64,000 bases of DNA, from positions 50,229,336 through 50,293,335 of the forward strand of contig CM077006.1 in NCBI GenBank assembly GCA_039090855.1. Direction: 5' to 3'. Positions 45,299-55,289 of this stretch are shown here, in pieces. Positions within the stretch are counted from its first letter, which is position 1, and every line of letters starts with the position of its first letter. The stretch is from Macrothele yani. Taxonomy: Eukaryota > Arthropoda > Arachnida > Araneae > Macrothelidae. The translations under genes were made by a program, and so were the position numbers. Under the pieces are notes generated by a model. It was not told the DNA's origin, did not search any database, and was given only the letters and a program-made list of their open reading frames with translations.

Positions 45299-45345
45299 CT
45301 GAAGAAGGAGAAGAGTTTTCTCCGAAAATTTGCTATAAATGAAAA
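45299..45345 (+). ncRNA. Hammerhead-ribozyme-like motif at the 3' repeat of PLE1
   Basis: CTGAAGA (45299-45305) and GAAA (45324-45327) flank a stem GGAGAA / TTCTCC with a short loop. Position 7 of the CUGANGA core tolerates any base, so CTGAAGA is allowed. As in PLE2 there is one extra A before the stem. The 5' copy of the terminal repeat (41936) begins just after the equivalent of GAAA, as expected if the RNA is cut near here. Confidence 0.4.
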
Positions 45346-45933
45346 AATTTCCTAGTAAATTCCCATAAGTTGCTTTAGATTATTAATCTTTTTTTTTTTT
45401 CACTTTATAATATCGGTCAACAATATAAATGTGACGGACGTAATACTCTTTCACACATTATTGATAAATAAATCGACCACCCGCAGGAGCATGTCGTATG
45501 TAACGTAATACAATAGAGCGTTATGTATTCATTTATGGAATTAATGTTATTAAAATGTACTCACATGGCTTCAGTTTGGTTGTATAGTAAAATAAAGTAA
45601 TTGCGGCAGTGCTTGATATTCGTCATTTCGTTTGGCCAAAGGTTGCACGTTTAGAAAGTAAGAAGATACGTATGACACACATTATACGTATCTTCATACT
45701 TTCTAAACGTGCAACCTTTGGCCAAACGAAATGACGAATATCAAGCACTGCCGCAATTACTTTATTTTACTATACAACCGAATTGAAGCCATGTGAGTAC
45801 ATTTTAATAACATTAATTCCATAAGTGAATACATAACATTCTAATGTATTATATTACATACGACATACTCCCACAGGTAGTCAGCTTATTTATGAAAAAC
45901 GTGTGAAACAGCATTACGTTCGTCACAATTATA

Positions 45934-47253
45934 CAGGGTGTCCGAGAATTATTGGACATATTACAAAATTATATAAAACAAAACATTAAACAGATAGAAA
46001 GAAACTGACTGTACTAACTTACAATGTAACTACACAAGTTAATAAATTTTGATGTGAGATCCCTTGGTTGCTCATAGTACATCCAAGCGATACTCGATTT
46101 CATGCCATGTATTGGCAAGCATCTGAGGAGTTATGGAATAAATAGCAGCTGTGATACGCTGCATCAGTTCCTGCAAATCCGTACAAGGCGTCTGATAGAC
46201 ACGATCCTTCACATAACCCCACATGAAATAATCCAATGGAGTTAGATCTGGAGAGCGAGGAGGCCACGGAATGGGGCCACCACACCCGATCCATCTGTTG
46301 GGGAAATGCTCATTTAGGCACTTGTGTACACACATTGACCAATGGGGAGGCATGCCGTCTTGTTGGAAAACAACGTTGTCATATCTTTTGATCTGGGGTA
46401 TAGCAAAATGTTCTAGCATATCCAAGTAAATGTCACCATTTATGGTTTTTTTCGCAGAAGAAGAAAGGGTTAATCACTTCTCTTTTTGATAGGGTGCACC
46501 ACACATTAACTTTTGGAGAATCACGTTCCAGTTCAATAGCAGCATGAGGCAGTTCACTGCCCCATATCCTACAGTTGTGATGATTCACAATACCTGATAC
46601 AAGAAAAGTGGATTCATCACTAAAAATTACAGCTTACTGAGAAAGTTTTCCACTCGATTCGGCATATCCACAGCAAAATCGTATCGCAGAGTGTGATTAT
46701 TTATATGCATCTATTGCACTATTTGAATTTTATAAGCATGAAACTTTTTTTTCTTGTGCTAGATATTGTGAACTGTCGATTTTGGAATGCACAGTTCTCT
46801 GCTTGCTTTACGAACGGATTTCCTGGGGGCTTCGTCGGAAACTTTCATTAACTTGGTCACCGTCTCACCGCTGATGCTAGGCTTACCAGCTCCTCCACAA
46901 TGTTCCACATTGTCAGTTTCTTTAAACTGTTTCATCCACTGCTTAATTGAATTAGTTGACGGAGGATTACAACCATACTCTAAACGGTACCGTCTTTTAA
47001 CTTTAATGACAGAAAGCCATAACACACACATCGCCTTCTGCTGTACAGATGACATGGCTACTGATTGTGCATTTCTCATACATTCCTCATCAGGCCACAC
47101 CTAGCCCCATCTATCGGATTCTGGGAATAACAATTCTGCAAAACAAAAATATAGAAACTGTGTTAGTAATACGTGACATAGAAAAACAGACAATGCTCAT
47201 AGTTTTTTATGTACATAATTTTGTAATGTGTCCAATAATTCTCAGACACCCTG
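45934..47253 (-). mobile_element. DD41D (rosa-like) transposon inserted in a palindrome
   Basis: Inverted ends CAGGGTGTCCGAGAATTATT (45934) and the near-identical mirror (47253) are flanked by TA (45932-45933 and 47254-47255). It is 1320 bp and carries one transposase gene on the minus strand. The palindrome arm continues on both sides. Confidence 0.92.
46075..47100 (-). pseudogene. DD41D transposase, broken
   Basis: On the minus strand: an HTH region with CGGAGKPSISGETVTK, SVRKASRELCIPKSTVHNI; after shifts, DESTFLVSG (first Asp, near 46610); ERDSPKVNVWC; NGDIYLDMLEHFAIPQ; FQQDGMPPHWSM (second Asp); PRSPDLTPLDYFMWGYVKD (third Asp); ending WHEIEYRLDVL. There are 41 residues between the second and third Asp. 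Frameshifts fall between 46470 and 46760. Relatives are at 12620-14948 and 49725-53290. Confidence 0.9.
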
Positions 47254-47277
47254 TATTGTTGACCGATATTATAAAGT

Positions 47278-47724
47278 AACATAAGCCATGTAGTAATGGT
47301 TTGATTAGCTCATTGAGCATACTATCAGAATGTTAGTTGTAGCTTTTTTTTTTTTTTTTTTTTTTTGCTTTTGTTGCAGGAAATTGTATCAAATCATTAT
47401 ATGAAAGCTACTAGGCATTTGTAAACAGCAAATTGGTGCATCATTAAAAGGTCTTGCCAACATGTAATACATGACCTGTGACTCACACAGTACAGTATTT
47501 TATTCATTTATGAATTACACATTGGGAACGCACACGAGTGTGCTCATTTCTTAGAGTGGTTACTAGAATCTGCAGCACACAGGTTAGTGAGTTCATTGCA
47601 ATATTTGCTGATATAGAAGCTTTGTGCCACCTCAGAGGCTACGCAGAATCTCAGAACTTGTACTGGGTCACAGAAATCCACACGTTTCCGTGAAGAGCCA
47701 CTCTACAGCCAAAAGCTGCTGGTC
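47278..47724. other. Intronic sequence, nothing recognised
   Basis: A T-run lies at 47347-47366. No other signal was seen. Confidence 0.35.
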
Positions 47725-48104
47725 TGATAATTAACACAGCAATCAGACATCACTGAATTGACTGTAACTACTGTTTCACACGTAATATCAATCACATCAG
47801 AAAACTTGAAAATTTCATTGCCCTGGAGCGAGATGATTCCAATTTGGAAAAGTGAGGATGATTCAGGGCGATGAAATTTTTATCGCCCTGGAGCAGGATG
47901 ATTCCCGCTCCAGGGCAATGAAATTTAATCATCCCACTCCAGGATGATAAAAATTTCATTGCTTTGAATCATCCTCGCTTTTCCAAATTGGAATCATCTC
48001 GCTCCAGGGCGATGAAATTTTCAAGTTTTTTTATATGATTGATATTACGTGTGAAACAGTAATTACAGTCAATTCAGCAATGTCTGATTGCTGTGTTAAT
48101 TATC
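47725..48104. repeat. 380-bp palindrome with a repeated GC-box inside each arm
   Basis: The outer arms, from GATAATTAACACAGCAATCA (47725), mirror up to 48104. In the centre the phrase GCCCTGGAGC/GATGAAATTT repeats three to four times in alternating orientation (47820-48015), so several nested stems are possible. No coding sequence or transposase ends were recognised. Confidence 0.88.
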
Positions 48105-48380
48105 ATGACGTAATGACCATGTATTATGAGATTATTTCTCCCACACTGTGGATGTAAGTATGATGTGCAATATGTCTGGTAATCAAAAACTTCTTCCTTC
48201 CCAAATTTACAGCAAAATCAACAGTAGTGTGAACACATGACAACTGTGATTGAATGTTACACCCAGCTGTAAAAGAGAAGCATCTACATCCTTTTTTCCA
48301 GCAAGACAGTGCTACCCTTCACACAATGTGGGAAGCACTGACTTTTTTATATAATTATTATGGTGAAGATAAACATGTCT

Positions 48381-48510
48381 GCCGCCACAGCAGAGTGGTC
48401 TGGGCATGAATCTCGGGTGAGGCATTGATGACGTGTTTGTCTTATTGAACTGAGACAGGCAACTTCTTATAGCCTACCAAGTTGCTCACAATAGTTGTTA
48501 AAAACCCCAA
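48381..48510 (+). mobile_element. tRNA-derived SINE, copy 5, shrunken
   Basis: Head (GCCACAGCAGAGTGGTCTGG), part of the B-box, GTGTTTGTCTTA, and the 'GTTGCTCACAATAGTTGTTA' end are recognisable, but about 90 bp of the body are deleted and the tail is lost. This is the oldest-looking copy. Confidence 0.75.
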
Positions 48511-49550
48511 GCAAAACAAAAATCACGTGGCAAGCATGGGCTCATAGCCTGAATGATTTCTGGGTATGTTTCTTTGATTTTCACTTACAGTGATCATTCA
48601 AGTAAAACATATGTCATCAGAAACTTCACACACTCAGAAACTGCACAGACTCATTCAAGAAAGAGTCCATGACAATGAATTGCCAAAAGTATACATCAAT
48701 AGTATTAGGATGCAACACAAGCGATATGACTTTATAACTGACCACATGAGTATGAGTTATTTTTATATGCAACACTGTAGACATCACTTACTTGAACATT
48801 CACTATTATAAATGTCATAATGTTAGTTCTGGAAAGAAATCATAAGCAAGCTCAATTCCCACTCTAAGAATGTAAATTTTAAGGAATTGAGCATGTGGGT
48901 GGTGTTTGCTAAAACTACTGCCAAGACTATAATAATGCTATTTAAGTTACCCTATGAGCTTGGGGAAATTCAATAACAATATCCATGTTTGACATTAAAT
49001 CGAGCGGGTGGTTTCTGACTGGCAAGCCATTTAGAATGCCTGGTGCTGCTATGAAGAAAATAATTCCTTTACTAAAATATGCTAGGTGATGAATCCATTT
49101 GAAGTAACTCACATATTTTATAATACTCATACAGATGCTCTTCAGTGCTGTAATGTTTAGCATATTCAGACAGACATCAGGAAATACAGATTCGGTTTCC
49201 ACTCTAGGATATGTAATATCTCTGTTTAGAGATTTCCACATGGATGATGTCTGCTGAAGACACTACCATGTCTAAAATGTTGCTCTATGCATCATTATGT
49301 GCTTCGGAAATAAAATAATTAGTTTTCAAAACATTTCTATTCAAAAGACACTAATTCTTTTCTGCACCAAAAATAAATATGAATTCACATCACAGCACAA
49401 GTTAACAGCCACAAAATAAAAACTAATGGAATCACTAAAAGTTTCTATAAATAAAATTATAATCTAAATTCATGCATGACATGATTTTCTCCACATTTAC
49501 AAGTCATCTAAAGTTAAGACAATAAAATATACAACTTATTCAGTAAGTAC
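48511..49550. other. Intronic sequence just downstream of nup188 exon 49551-49637
   Basis: AT-rich. A possible donor at 48594 (minus strand) is not preceded by an open frame, so it was not taken as an exon. Confidence 0.4.
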
Positions 49551-49637
49551 CTGGAAAACTTGCATCATTTTCTCAACATCTTCAATGGCAGGTTCCATAT
49601 CTTTATAATACAGCAACAATATTTGCAACAGCTCACT
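49551..49637 (-). CDS. nup188: nup188 coding exon (first in window), 29 codons
   Basis: Minus-strand exon with acceptor TTTTCCTTTCAG (right of 49637) and donor GTACTT after CAG (49550 down). It is phase 0 at both ends. It reads SELLQILLLYYKDMEPAIED then VEKMMQVFQ. The vertebrate NUP188 counterpart is SMLLEIIFLYYAYFEM...VLTKMFK. The preceding exons (N-terminus) were not found in the remaining 14 kb and should lie beyond 64000. Confidence 0.9.
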
Positions 49638-49724
49638 CTGAAAGGAAAATACGAAAAAGCTTAGAAAATAACTCTTCTGTGAAATTTTAAAGTGCATGGA
49701 AATAACTAAAACAATAAGGATATA

Positions 49725-50410
49725 TTGGGTGTTTCAATAAAGATTGAAACAAGCTTTTATCTCCTTAATGGTTGATCACAGATGCATACTTTCAATTAGA
49801 AAAATACACAAAATGGAGTAAAGACTTACGAACATGCATAAAAATTTCAAAAATAATATTTTTTATATATACATATATAAAAAATTTTAAAATCAAATTT
49901 ATATATATATAGCCTTTGCAGAAAAACTATTCAATAAAAAAAAGGTACACAATGTCCTAATTAGTCAAAAAAATCAACAAAAAAACGTCATTCTGCGGTC
50001 AAAACTTGTGGAGATATTCACAATGAAAATTGTAAAAAAAGTATCGTCCGTCCACAGACTATTTTATGGTGAATAATAGCTTTTATCTTCCTTTCTTTTT
50101 TTTTTTTTTTTTCTTTTTGATTGAAGGTTTAACAACCACCGCAAGCAACTCAATGGGCTGTAAGCAGTCACCTGTACCTAATTTAGGGTTATTGGTTCCA
50201 GGGAAAGGGAAAGAACCAGCACCATAAAACAAATGCAACATCCATGCCCCACTGGGATTCGAACCTGGATTCTTTTCGGACGAATGAGCTACTAGGACGG
50301 CATAGTTTGTTTCACTACATAATTCAGGAGCATTCAAAGCGAGTAAGGGAAGAGCTCTTGCGCATGTAGGAAATTGCGGTTGCTGAACAACTGGTTTTTG
50401 CTTTTGTGTG
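49725..50410 (-). mobile_element. DD41D-like transposon fragment interrupted by a SINE
   Basis: TATTGGGTGTTTCAATAAAG at 49725 resembles a transposon end of this superfamily. On the minus strand, 50300-50405 (TGTTCAGCAACCGCAATTTC, 'CTCTTCCCTTACTCGCTTT') matches 53101-53165 of the DD41D fragment to the right. A SINE sits between. The coding match is about 100 bp only. Confidence 0.5.
50096..50298 (-). mobile_element. tRNA-derived SINE, copy 6
   Basis: T-run (A-tail) at 50096-50118, body GATTGAAGGTTTAACAACC..., and B-box near 50255. The A-box end is missing. It lies inside the DD41D-like fragment. Confidence 0.85.
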
Positions 50411-50509
50411 GGAATTGTCACACAGATGACTAAAACAGCAGCAACACGAACCTAAGTGCCCATCTGCCAATTATCACCGATAACGGTTTTTGGGAACACA
50501 TAACTGATT

Positions 50510-50985
50510 TTCAACTTGCAGATCATAGGAGTCGTTTGTGTGATGGAGAAATGCTTTACTTACGGGGGGGGGGGCAAGACAAGTTCTGATTGTGTGAGGA
50601 ATGAAGATGTGTTGCAATTGTGTAATGTAAAGCAAAATGTTGTTAGCAAGGTGGAGACTAATATGTTTCAGTGGTTTGGCCATGTTGAAAGAATGAGTGA
50701 TGAGATGCTTACTAAGAAAATCTTTTTAGCCAGAGGAAGGCCAAGAAAATAAGGGGAGGATCAGATTCAGGAGTGTCTGCATGAGAAAAAGATTATAAGT
50801 ATGAAGTATAAAAGATCTTGTGTACGGCATGTGATGGATGTCAGTGAAGCCTGAGTTATATGTCAAGATTGCTGTAAATGGAGAAGTTTGATATGGCGAC
50901 AGTAAGTAAAAATTATCTGCTAGTTTGTATTTCTTTGTGGAGTTAACCTCTGAATCTCAGAGAACAACTTAGTGATATGATATGA
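50510..50985 (+). pseudogene. LINE C-terminal fragment and 3' UTR
   Basis: Frames give TSSDCVRNEDVLQLCNVKQN and MFQWFGHVERMSDEMLTKKI, then ARGRPRK. The 3' UTR matches 52640-52845, ending CTCTGAATCTCAGAG. A G-run at 50564-50573 breaks the frame. Confidence 0.75.
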
Positions 50986-51299
50986 GACCATTAAAATAAA
51001 AATAACACAGAAAAGCTTCAGTTTTGCATGGTCTTTGAGATGAATTTGAAGTGCAAAAATGAAACGGTTTGCACTTAAATTTCCCTTATCAGTTTAGTAA
51101 AACAAATTTGCTTGTTACACCATCAAAGTGGTCGCAAATTTTTCCAATATGTGTTGCAGTTGTACTTACACCGTTACTAAAACGAACAGTAAATTTTTTT
51201 CTGTGAATGTGTGCTGTTAGACATGAATGCAAATTTAAAATGCCACACTGCCATATGCAGAATTTAAAATGTCATATGACTTAACTGGTACTTAAACCT

Positions 51300-51838
51300 T
51301 TACCCTGTCAGTAGCACGATATCTGCTGAAGGAGACAGTGGCCCGATTCACTAATGATGAGAACTTGGAGATGATAACTATGTATGATGAAGTGTAACCA
51401 TAGTGCTGCAGCTACCATCAGAGAATACCAACGTCAGTTTCCAAATGCTCAGCAGCCATCACAATGTTTTATCCATCACCTTATTCACAGCTTGCAATCC
51501 ACAGACTCATAAATTCCCCAAAGACAATCTGGGAGACGTCAAAGATGTGCCACTGACTGGGATGTTGATATTTTAACCTACTTTGCGGCCTATCAGCATG
51601 CGAGCGCACAGACTGGCTGCAGAACTTGACGTCTCTGGTGCAGCTGAATGGAGAGTGCTCCAATGTAATGGTTGGCATCCATACAGCTTCCATGGGCACC
51701 AAGTATTGTTGTCAACGGATTACCAGTGCTGTTTAGACATTCGTAATTAGGCACTGAACAAAGAAGATGGTCACCCATCATTCTTGCAAAATAGTGCTTT
51801 TTCATTCAGTATAATAGTGCTTTTTTATCATAATATTA
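51300..51838 (+). pseudogene. DD41D transposase, N-terminal part, followed by a LINE insertion
   Basis: Degenerate frames give VARFTNDENLEMITMYDEV (the HTH found at the start of this family), then RLAAELDVSGAAEWRVLQCN and GWHPYSFHGHQVLLSTDY. The sequence stops at 51838, where LINE sequence begins. The C-terminal part reappears at 52951. Confidence 0.6.
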
Positions 51839-52850
51839 GAATGTCACCATGGCTGTTTAATATATTTATGGATCATGCATGCATGATGCCAAAACAGATA
51901 ATATTGGTTTATGTCTTGGCAACATCCGTGTGTGCAGATTGCTGTATGCTGATGACACTGTCCTGTTGGCATAGAGCAAAAGTGAGTTGTAGAGTATATT
52001 GACCCGGATGTACGAAGTTTGCATGAAATTCAAAGTGAGTATAAATAAGGGAAAAACCAAAGTCATGGTCTTTGAGAGAGGAACTGGTAGCACTGAATGT
52101 AATGTAAGTCTAAATGGCACAATGATTGACCAGGTGAATGAGTTTGTGTATTTAGGAAGCATGTTTGACAGAGAGAACAAATTGGATGGTGAAATTAGTA
52201 GGCGAGTGAATTCTTCATTGAAAGTCATAGCGGCTTTGGGAGGTGTTGTTCACAGGAATGATGGGTTCTCAAGAGCATCCCATATGGTTGTGTATGAGAG
52301 TGTAATTGTTCCTACTCTGCTGTATGGCAGTGAAACCTGGGTACTACTACAGAAAAAACATAGGAGTTGTTTCTGTGCTGGAGAAATGCGTTTCTTACAG
52401 GGGGTTTGTGGCAAGACACGTTCTGATTGTGTGAGGAATGAAGATGTGTTGCAGTTTTGTGATGTGAAGCTAAATGTTGCTAGCAAGGTGGAGACTGATA
52501 AATATGCTTCAGTGGTTTGCCATGTTGAAAGAATGAGTGATGAGAAGCTTACTAAGAAAATCTTTTAGCCCAAGTGGCAGAAAAGAAAGGCAGAGGAAGG
52601 CCAAGGAAGTCATAGGAGGATCAGATTCAGGAGTGTCTGCATGAGAAAAAGATTATGAGTATGAAGTATAGAAGATCTTGTGTACGGCATGTAATGGATG
52701 GATGTCAGTGAAGCCCGAGTTGTATGTCAAGATAGCTGTAAATGGAGAAGTTTGATACAACAACTATAAATAAAAATTATCTGGTAGTTTGCATTTCTTT
52801 GTGGAGCTAACCTCTGAATCTCAGAGAACAGCTTAGTGGTATGTGTGTAT
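51839..52850 (+). pseudogene. LINE reverse transcriptase C-terminal half, best copy
   Basis: It begins MSPWLFNIFMDH. Then LLYADDTVLLA (catalytic YADD, followed by a stop), MYEVCMKFKVSINKGKTKVM, EFVYLGSMFDRENKLDGEIS, VPTLLYGSETWVL and CHVERMSDEKLTKKIF. The frame 51999-52568 is open for 189 codons. It is 5'-truncated within the RT domain, as LINEs often are. It ends near 52850 with TATG repeats. This copy also shows the uninterrupted version of the site occupied by the DD41D at 12620. Confidence 0.82.
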
Positions 52851-52950
52851 GTATGTAGAACAAACACTACTGATGCAATGAAAATCTTTTCACTGTTTGA
52901 CATATCCGCCACCAGCATCCATTTGTTACACATGCATGGTGCGGTATTTA

Positions 52951-53290
52951 GAAAAACAAGCTTGTGGGGCCAGTGTTACACCAAAGAGCACTAACAGGCA
53001 TCCGATACCTTGAACTGATATTAAATAGTACACTTGATGATTTCATACATGATCTACTGAGACAACACGTGTGGTTTCAACAGGATAAAACGGGACCCTA
53101 CCAGATGTTCAGCAGCCACAATTTCCTCCATGCAGGAGAGCTATTCCCTTACTCGCTTTTAGAGCTCCATAGCTATGCAGTAAAACCAGCAGTGAAATGA
53201 TGCATTGTGCAGATGTCTGCTTTTGTAGCAGCTTTTTTCAAAGAATGCCACATTACCAGCACTTGTACTTTGGAAATTTGGATGGTGGCA
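52951..53290 (+). pseudogene. DD41D transposase, C-terminal part
   Basis: The frame 52964-53200 reads ALTGIRYLELILNSTLDDF and HVWFQQDKTGPYQMFSS. LTG-x-RYLELL and WFQQD (second catalytic Asp) are typical. The region of the third Asp is lost. It continues the fragment at 51300-51838 after a gap of roughly the central third of the gene, so the LINE insertion was accompanied by, or followed by, a deletion. Confidence 0.6.
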
Positions 53291-55068
53291 GAATGTATAA
53301 CCACATAACCATAACTTTTCATTGCTAGACATGGTTACAGTGTCACTGACCCCCTTAAGAGATGAATTTTGGAACTAATTTTTGTTTTTCCATCAAACAA
53401 AATCCCATCACCTCAGGAGTCCTCATATCAAATTTAAAGTCATTCTGAGGAATAGTTCCAGCTGTAGCATCCTAAGAAACGTAAAATTTAATTATGGGCA
53501 CCTGGTATTACAAGTCATAACAAAGATATGTGCAATGGTCAACTATGGCTATGGAAATAATAAATTCTAATCAACTAAGATACCAAATGTGCCCATACAG
53601 TTAGTACAATATACCTTGTTACAGCAAAACAACATTTAGTCTTCAACAAATGTACAATTAATTACTAACCAGAAAGGTTGGCAATCCATGATGATTTACA
53701 TTTAACTTTCATAAATATGTGATTTTGTATGACATCTGGTCCAAAAAGTTCCATGCTTCCTTAACTACTCATGCAAGATGTTACCACAAAAACTGCATTT
53801 CTTAAAATAAAAACGTAAGTCCAAAGAACTGTACCTCTCATCCTGGAAAGTGAGAAAGACCTGGTTACTTTTATTTCCCACCGACTACTGACCTAGTGGA
53901 AAACACAAGCAACAAATCTCCACCCGCACATGAAAATTAAGAACATCAAGTGAGGAAAGGTATCTAGTAAGAATAAAATCACACTAGACATCCCAAAAGG
54001 CATCAGTGAAGATGTAAACCAAACCACTTTTTTTTTCTTTTTTTTTGGATGCTTTGATAATGAGAAAATTTTTACGGACTAAAAGTATCTACCATGATAT
54101 TATTGCTTCAAAAATTAACACAAAAAGTTCAAGAACTATCTTCCTATTAGCCACCTCTCTTGTCTTCATTAAAATAATGCCATGGCACTTACAGAAATGA
54201 CATCCATGGTTCAGCCACAAGAATAGGTAGTAACTAAACATGGCTTTAAATTACTAGTCATGTATGCATATTAAGATAACAAGTTAAGAATTATATACAT
54301 AACAATCCCTGCTACACATTGTTTCTAATGATTACAACTGGTTTTTTTGTTGTTGTTGTTGTTGTTGTTTTTTACTCAGTGCAAATATCAAAAGTTCCTA
54401 ATTTTTTCAAATGTCATGACACTGCAGATTTTAACATATACATCATTCAAATTATCTACAAAAAAGCAAGTGCCAAAGTTTGAATGCAAGATGACATAGA
54501 AATTACACAACCTTAGAAATGCAATAAAAGAGAATGGCACCATCCACAATAAGCATTCTCTAGACATTCTACAAAATAGTTTCTAGTCATTGAATTAGAA
54601 GGACAAGGGATAAACCTTTCAATCTACACCATTTAATCTACTTTTTCTTCTCCGCTGACGATTTTGCTAATTTTGCAGTTACGGGGGATATAAAGGCATG
54701 TCTAACGTAAAGCTTCTGCTCATAGGTGGCGCTGAAAATCGCACGGTTATTTCCTACCCCTTCTTGTGGGGGTCTTAGTGTCATGACCACTTTCCCTTAT
54801 CAGATGCAGGATCAGTTTACAGCTCCCTACCCTCCTTTCTCACCCCCATGTTTTCCCAAGGGGGAAGCTCAGTACATTTCCTTTACAACGTCGTTTTAGG
54901 CAAGTAAAACGCAAGCTTTTTTTTTTTTCTGCTAACACATATGATCCGAAAATTTGTGATATATGACAGCAAAGGGGAACTGATAAATAATTCAAATTTT
55001 AACAGATAACAGTGAAGGAGGAAATTTACTTTACTGTTTTATCTTTTTTCACTATTTTTAAAGTTATA
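53291..55068. other. Intronic sequence, nothing recognised
   Basis: A (GTT)n tract lies at 54348-54369. The 54640-54880 stretch is GC-richer but has no open frame with splice sites. A CTCF-like core, TAGGTGGCGCT, is at 54723-54733. Confidence 0.4.
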
Positions 55069-55098
55069 AATTCATTTTTTTTTTTTTTTTTTTTTTTT

Positions 55099-55281
55099 TG
55101 ATTCTAAGGGACAGGAAAAGACCCAGAAGAAGACCACATGGGAGATGGGTGGATGAAATTCGAAAGTATGAGGGAGTGACATGGAGGAGACTGGCACAAG
55201 ACAGACCGTTGTGGAGGAAACTTGGGGAGACCTTTGTCCAGCAGTGGATTGATAATGGTTGACGATGATGATGATGATATT
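55099..55281 (+). mobile_element. RTE LINE, 3'-end fragment
   Basis: 183 bp almost identical to 44128-44295 of the RTE copy in PLE1, ending in (GAT)n. ATTCATTTTT occurs on both sides (55070 and 55281 onward), a target duplication. The short T-rich join on the left suggests a 5' truncation. It encodes only RPRRRPHGRWVDEIRKYEGV and the last 30 residues. Confidence 0.88.
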
Positions 55282-55289
55282 CATTTTTA

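Larger units (their letters stand above)
41936..45387 (+). mobile_element. Penelope-like element, nearly complete, with direct terminal repeats (PLE1)
   Basis: A 63-bp sequence starting AAAATTTGCTATAAATGAAA occurs identically at 41936-41998 and 45325-45387 in the same orientation. Between them lie an RT frame and a C-terminal GIY-YIG nuclease, the defining PLE pair. An RTE LINE (43515-44310) interrupts it. Without that the element is about 2.65 kb. A hammerhead-like core ends exactly where the 3' repeat begins. T-rich sequence and a foldback element follow. Confidence 0.88.
45411..47277. repeat. Long palindrome (foldback element) split by a DD41D transposon
   Basis: The left arm 45411-45671 (starting ACTTTATAATATCGGTCAAC) is mirrored by 45685-45933 and then, after the insertion at 45934-47253, by 47254-47277. 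Without the insertion the arms are about 260-275 bp and highly similar with a 13-bp loop. No coding sequence lies in the arms. It abuts the T-run that follows PLE1. Confidence 0.9.
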
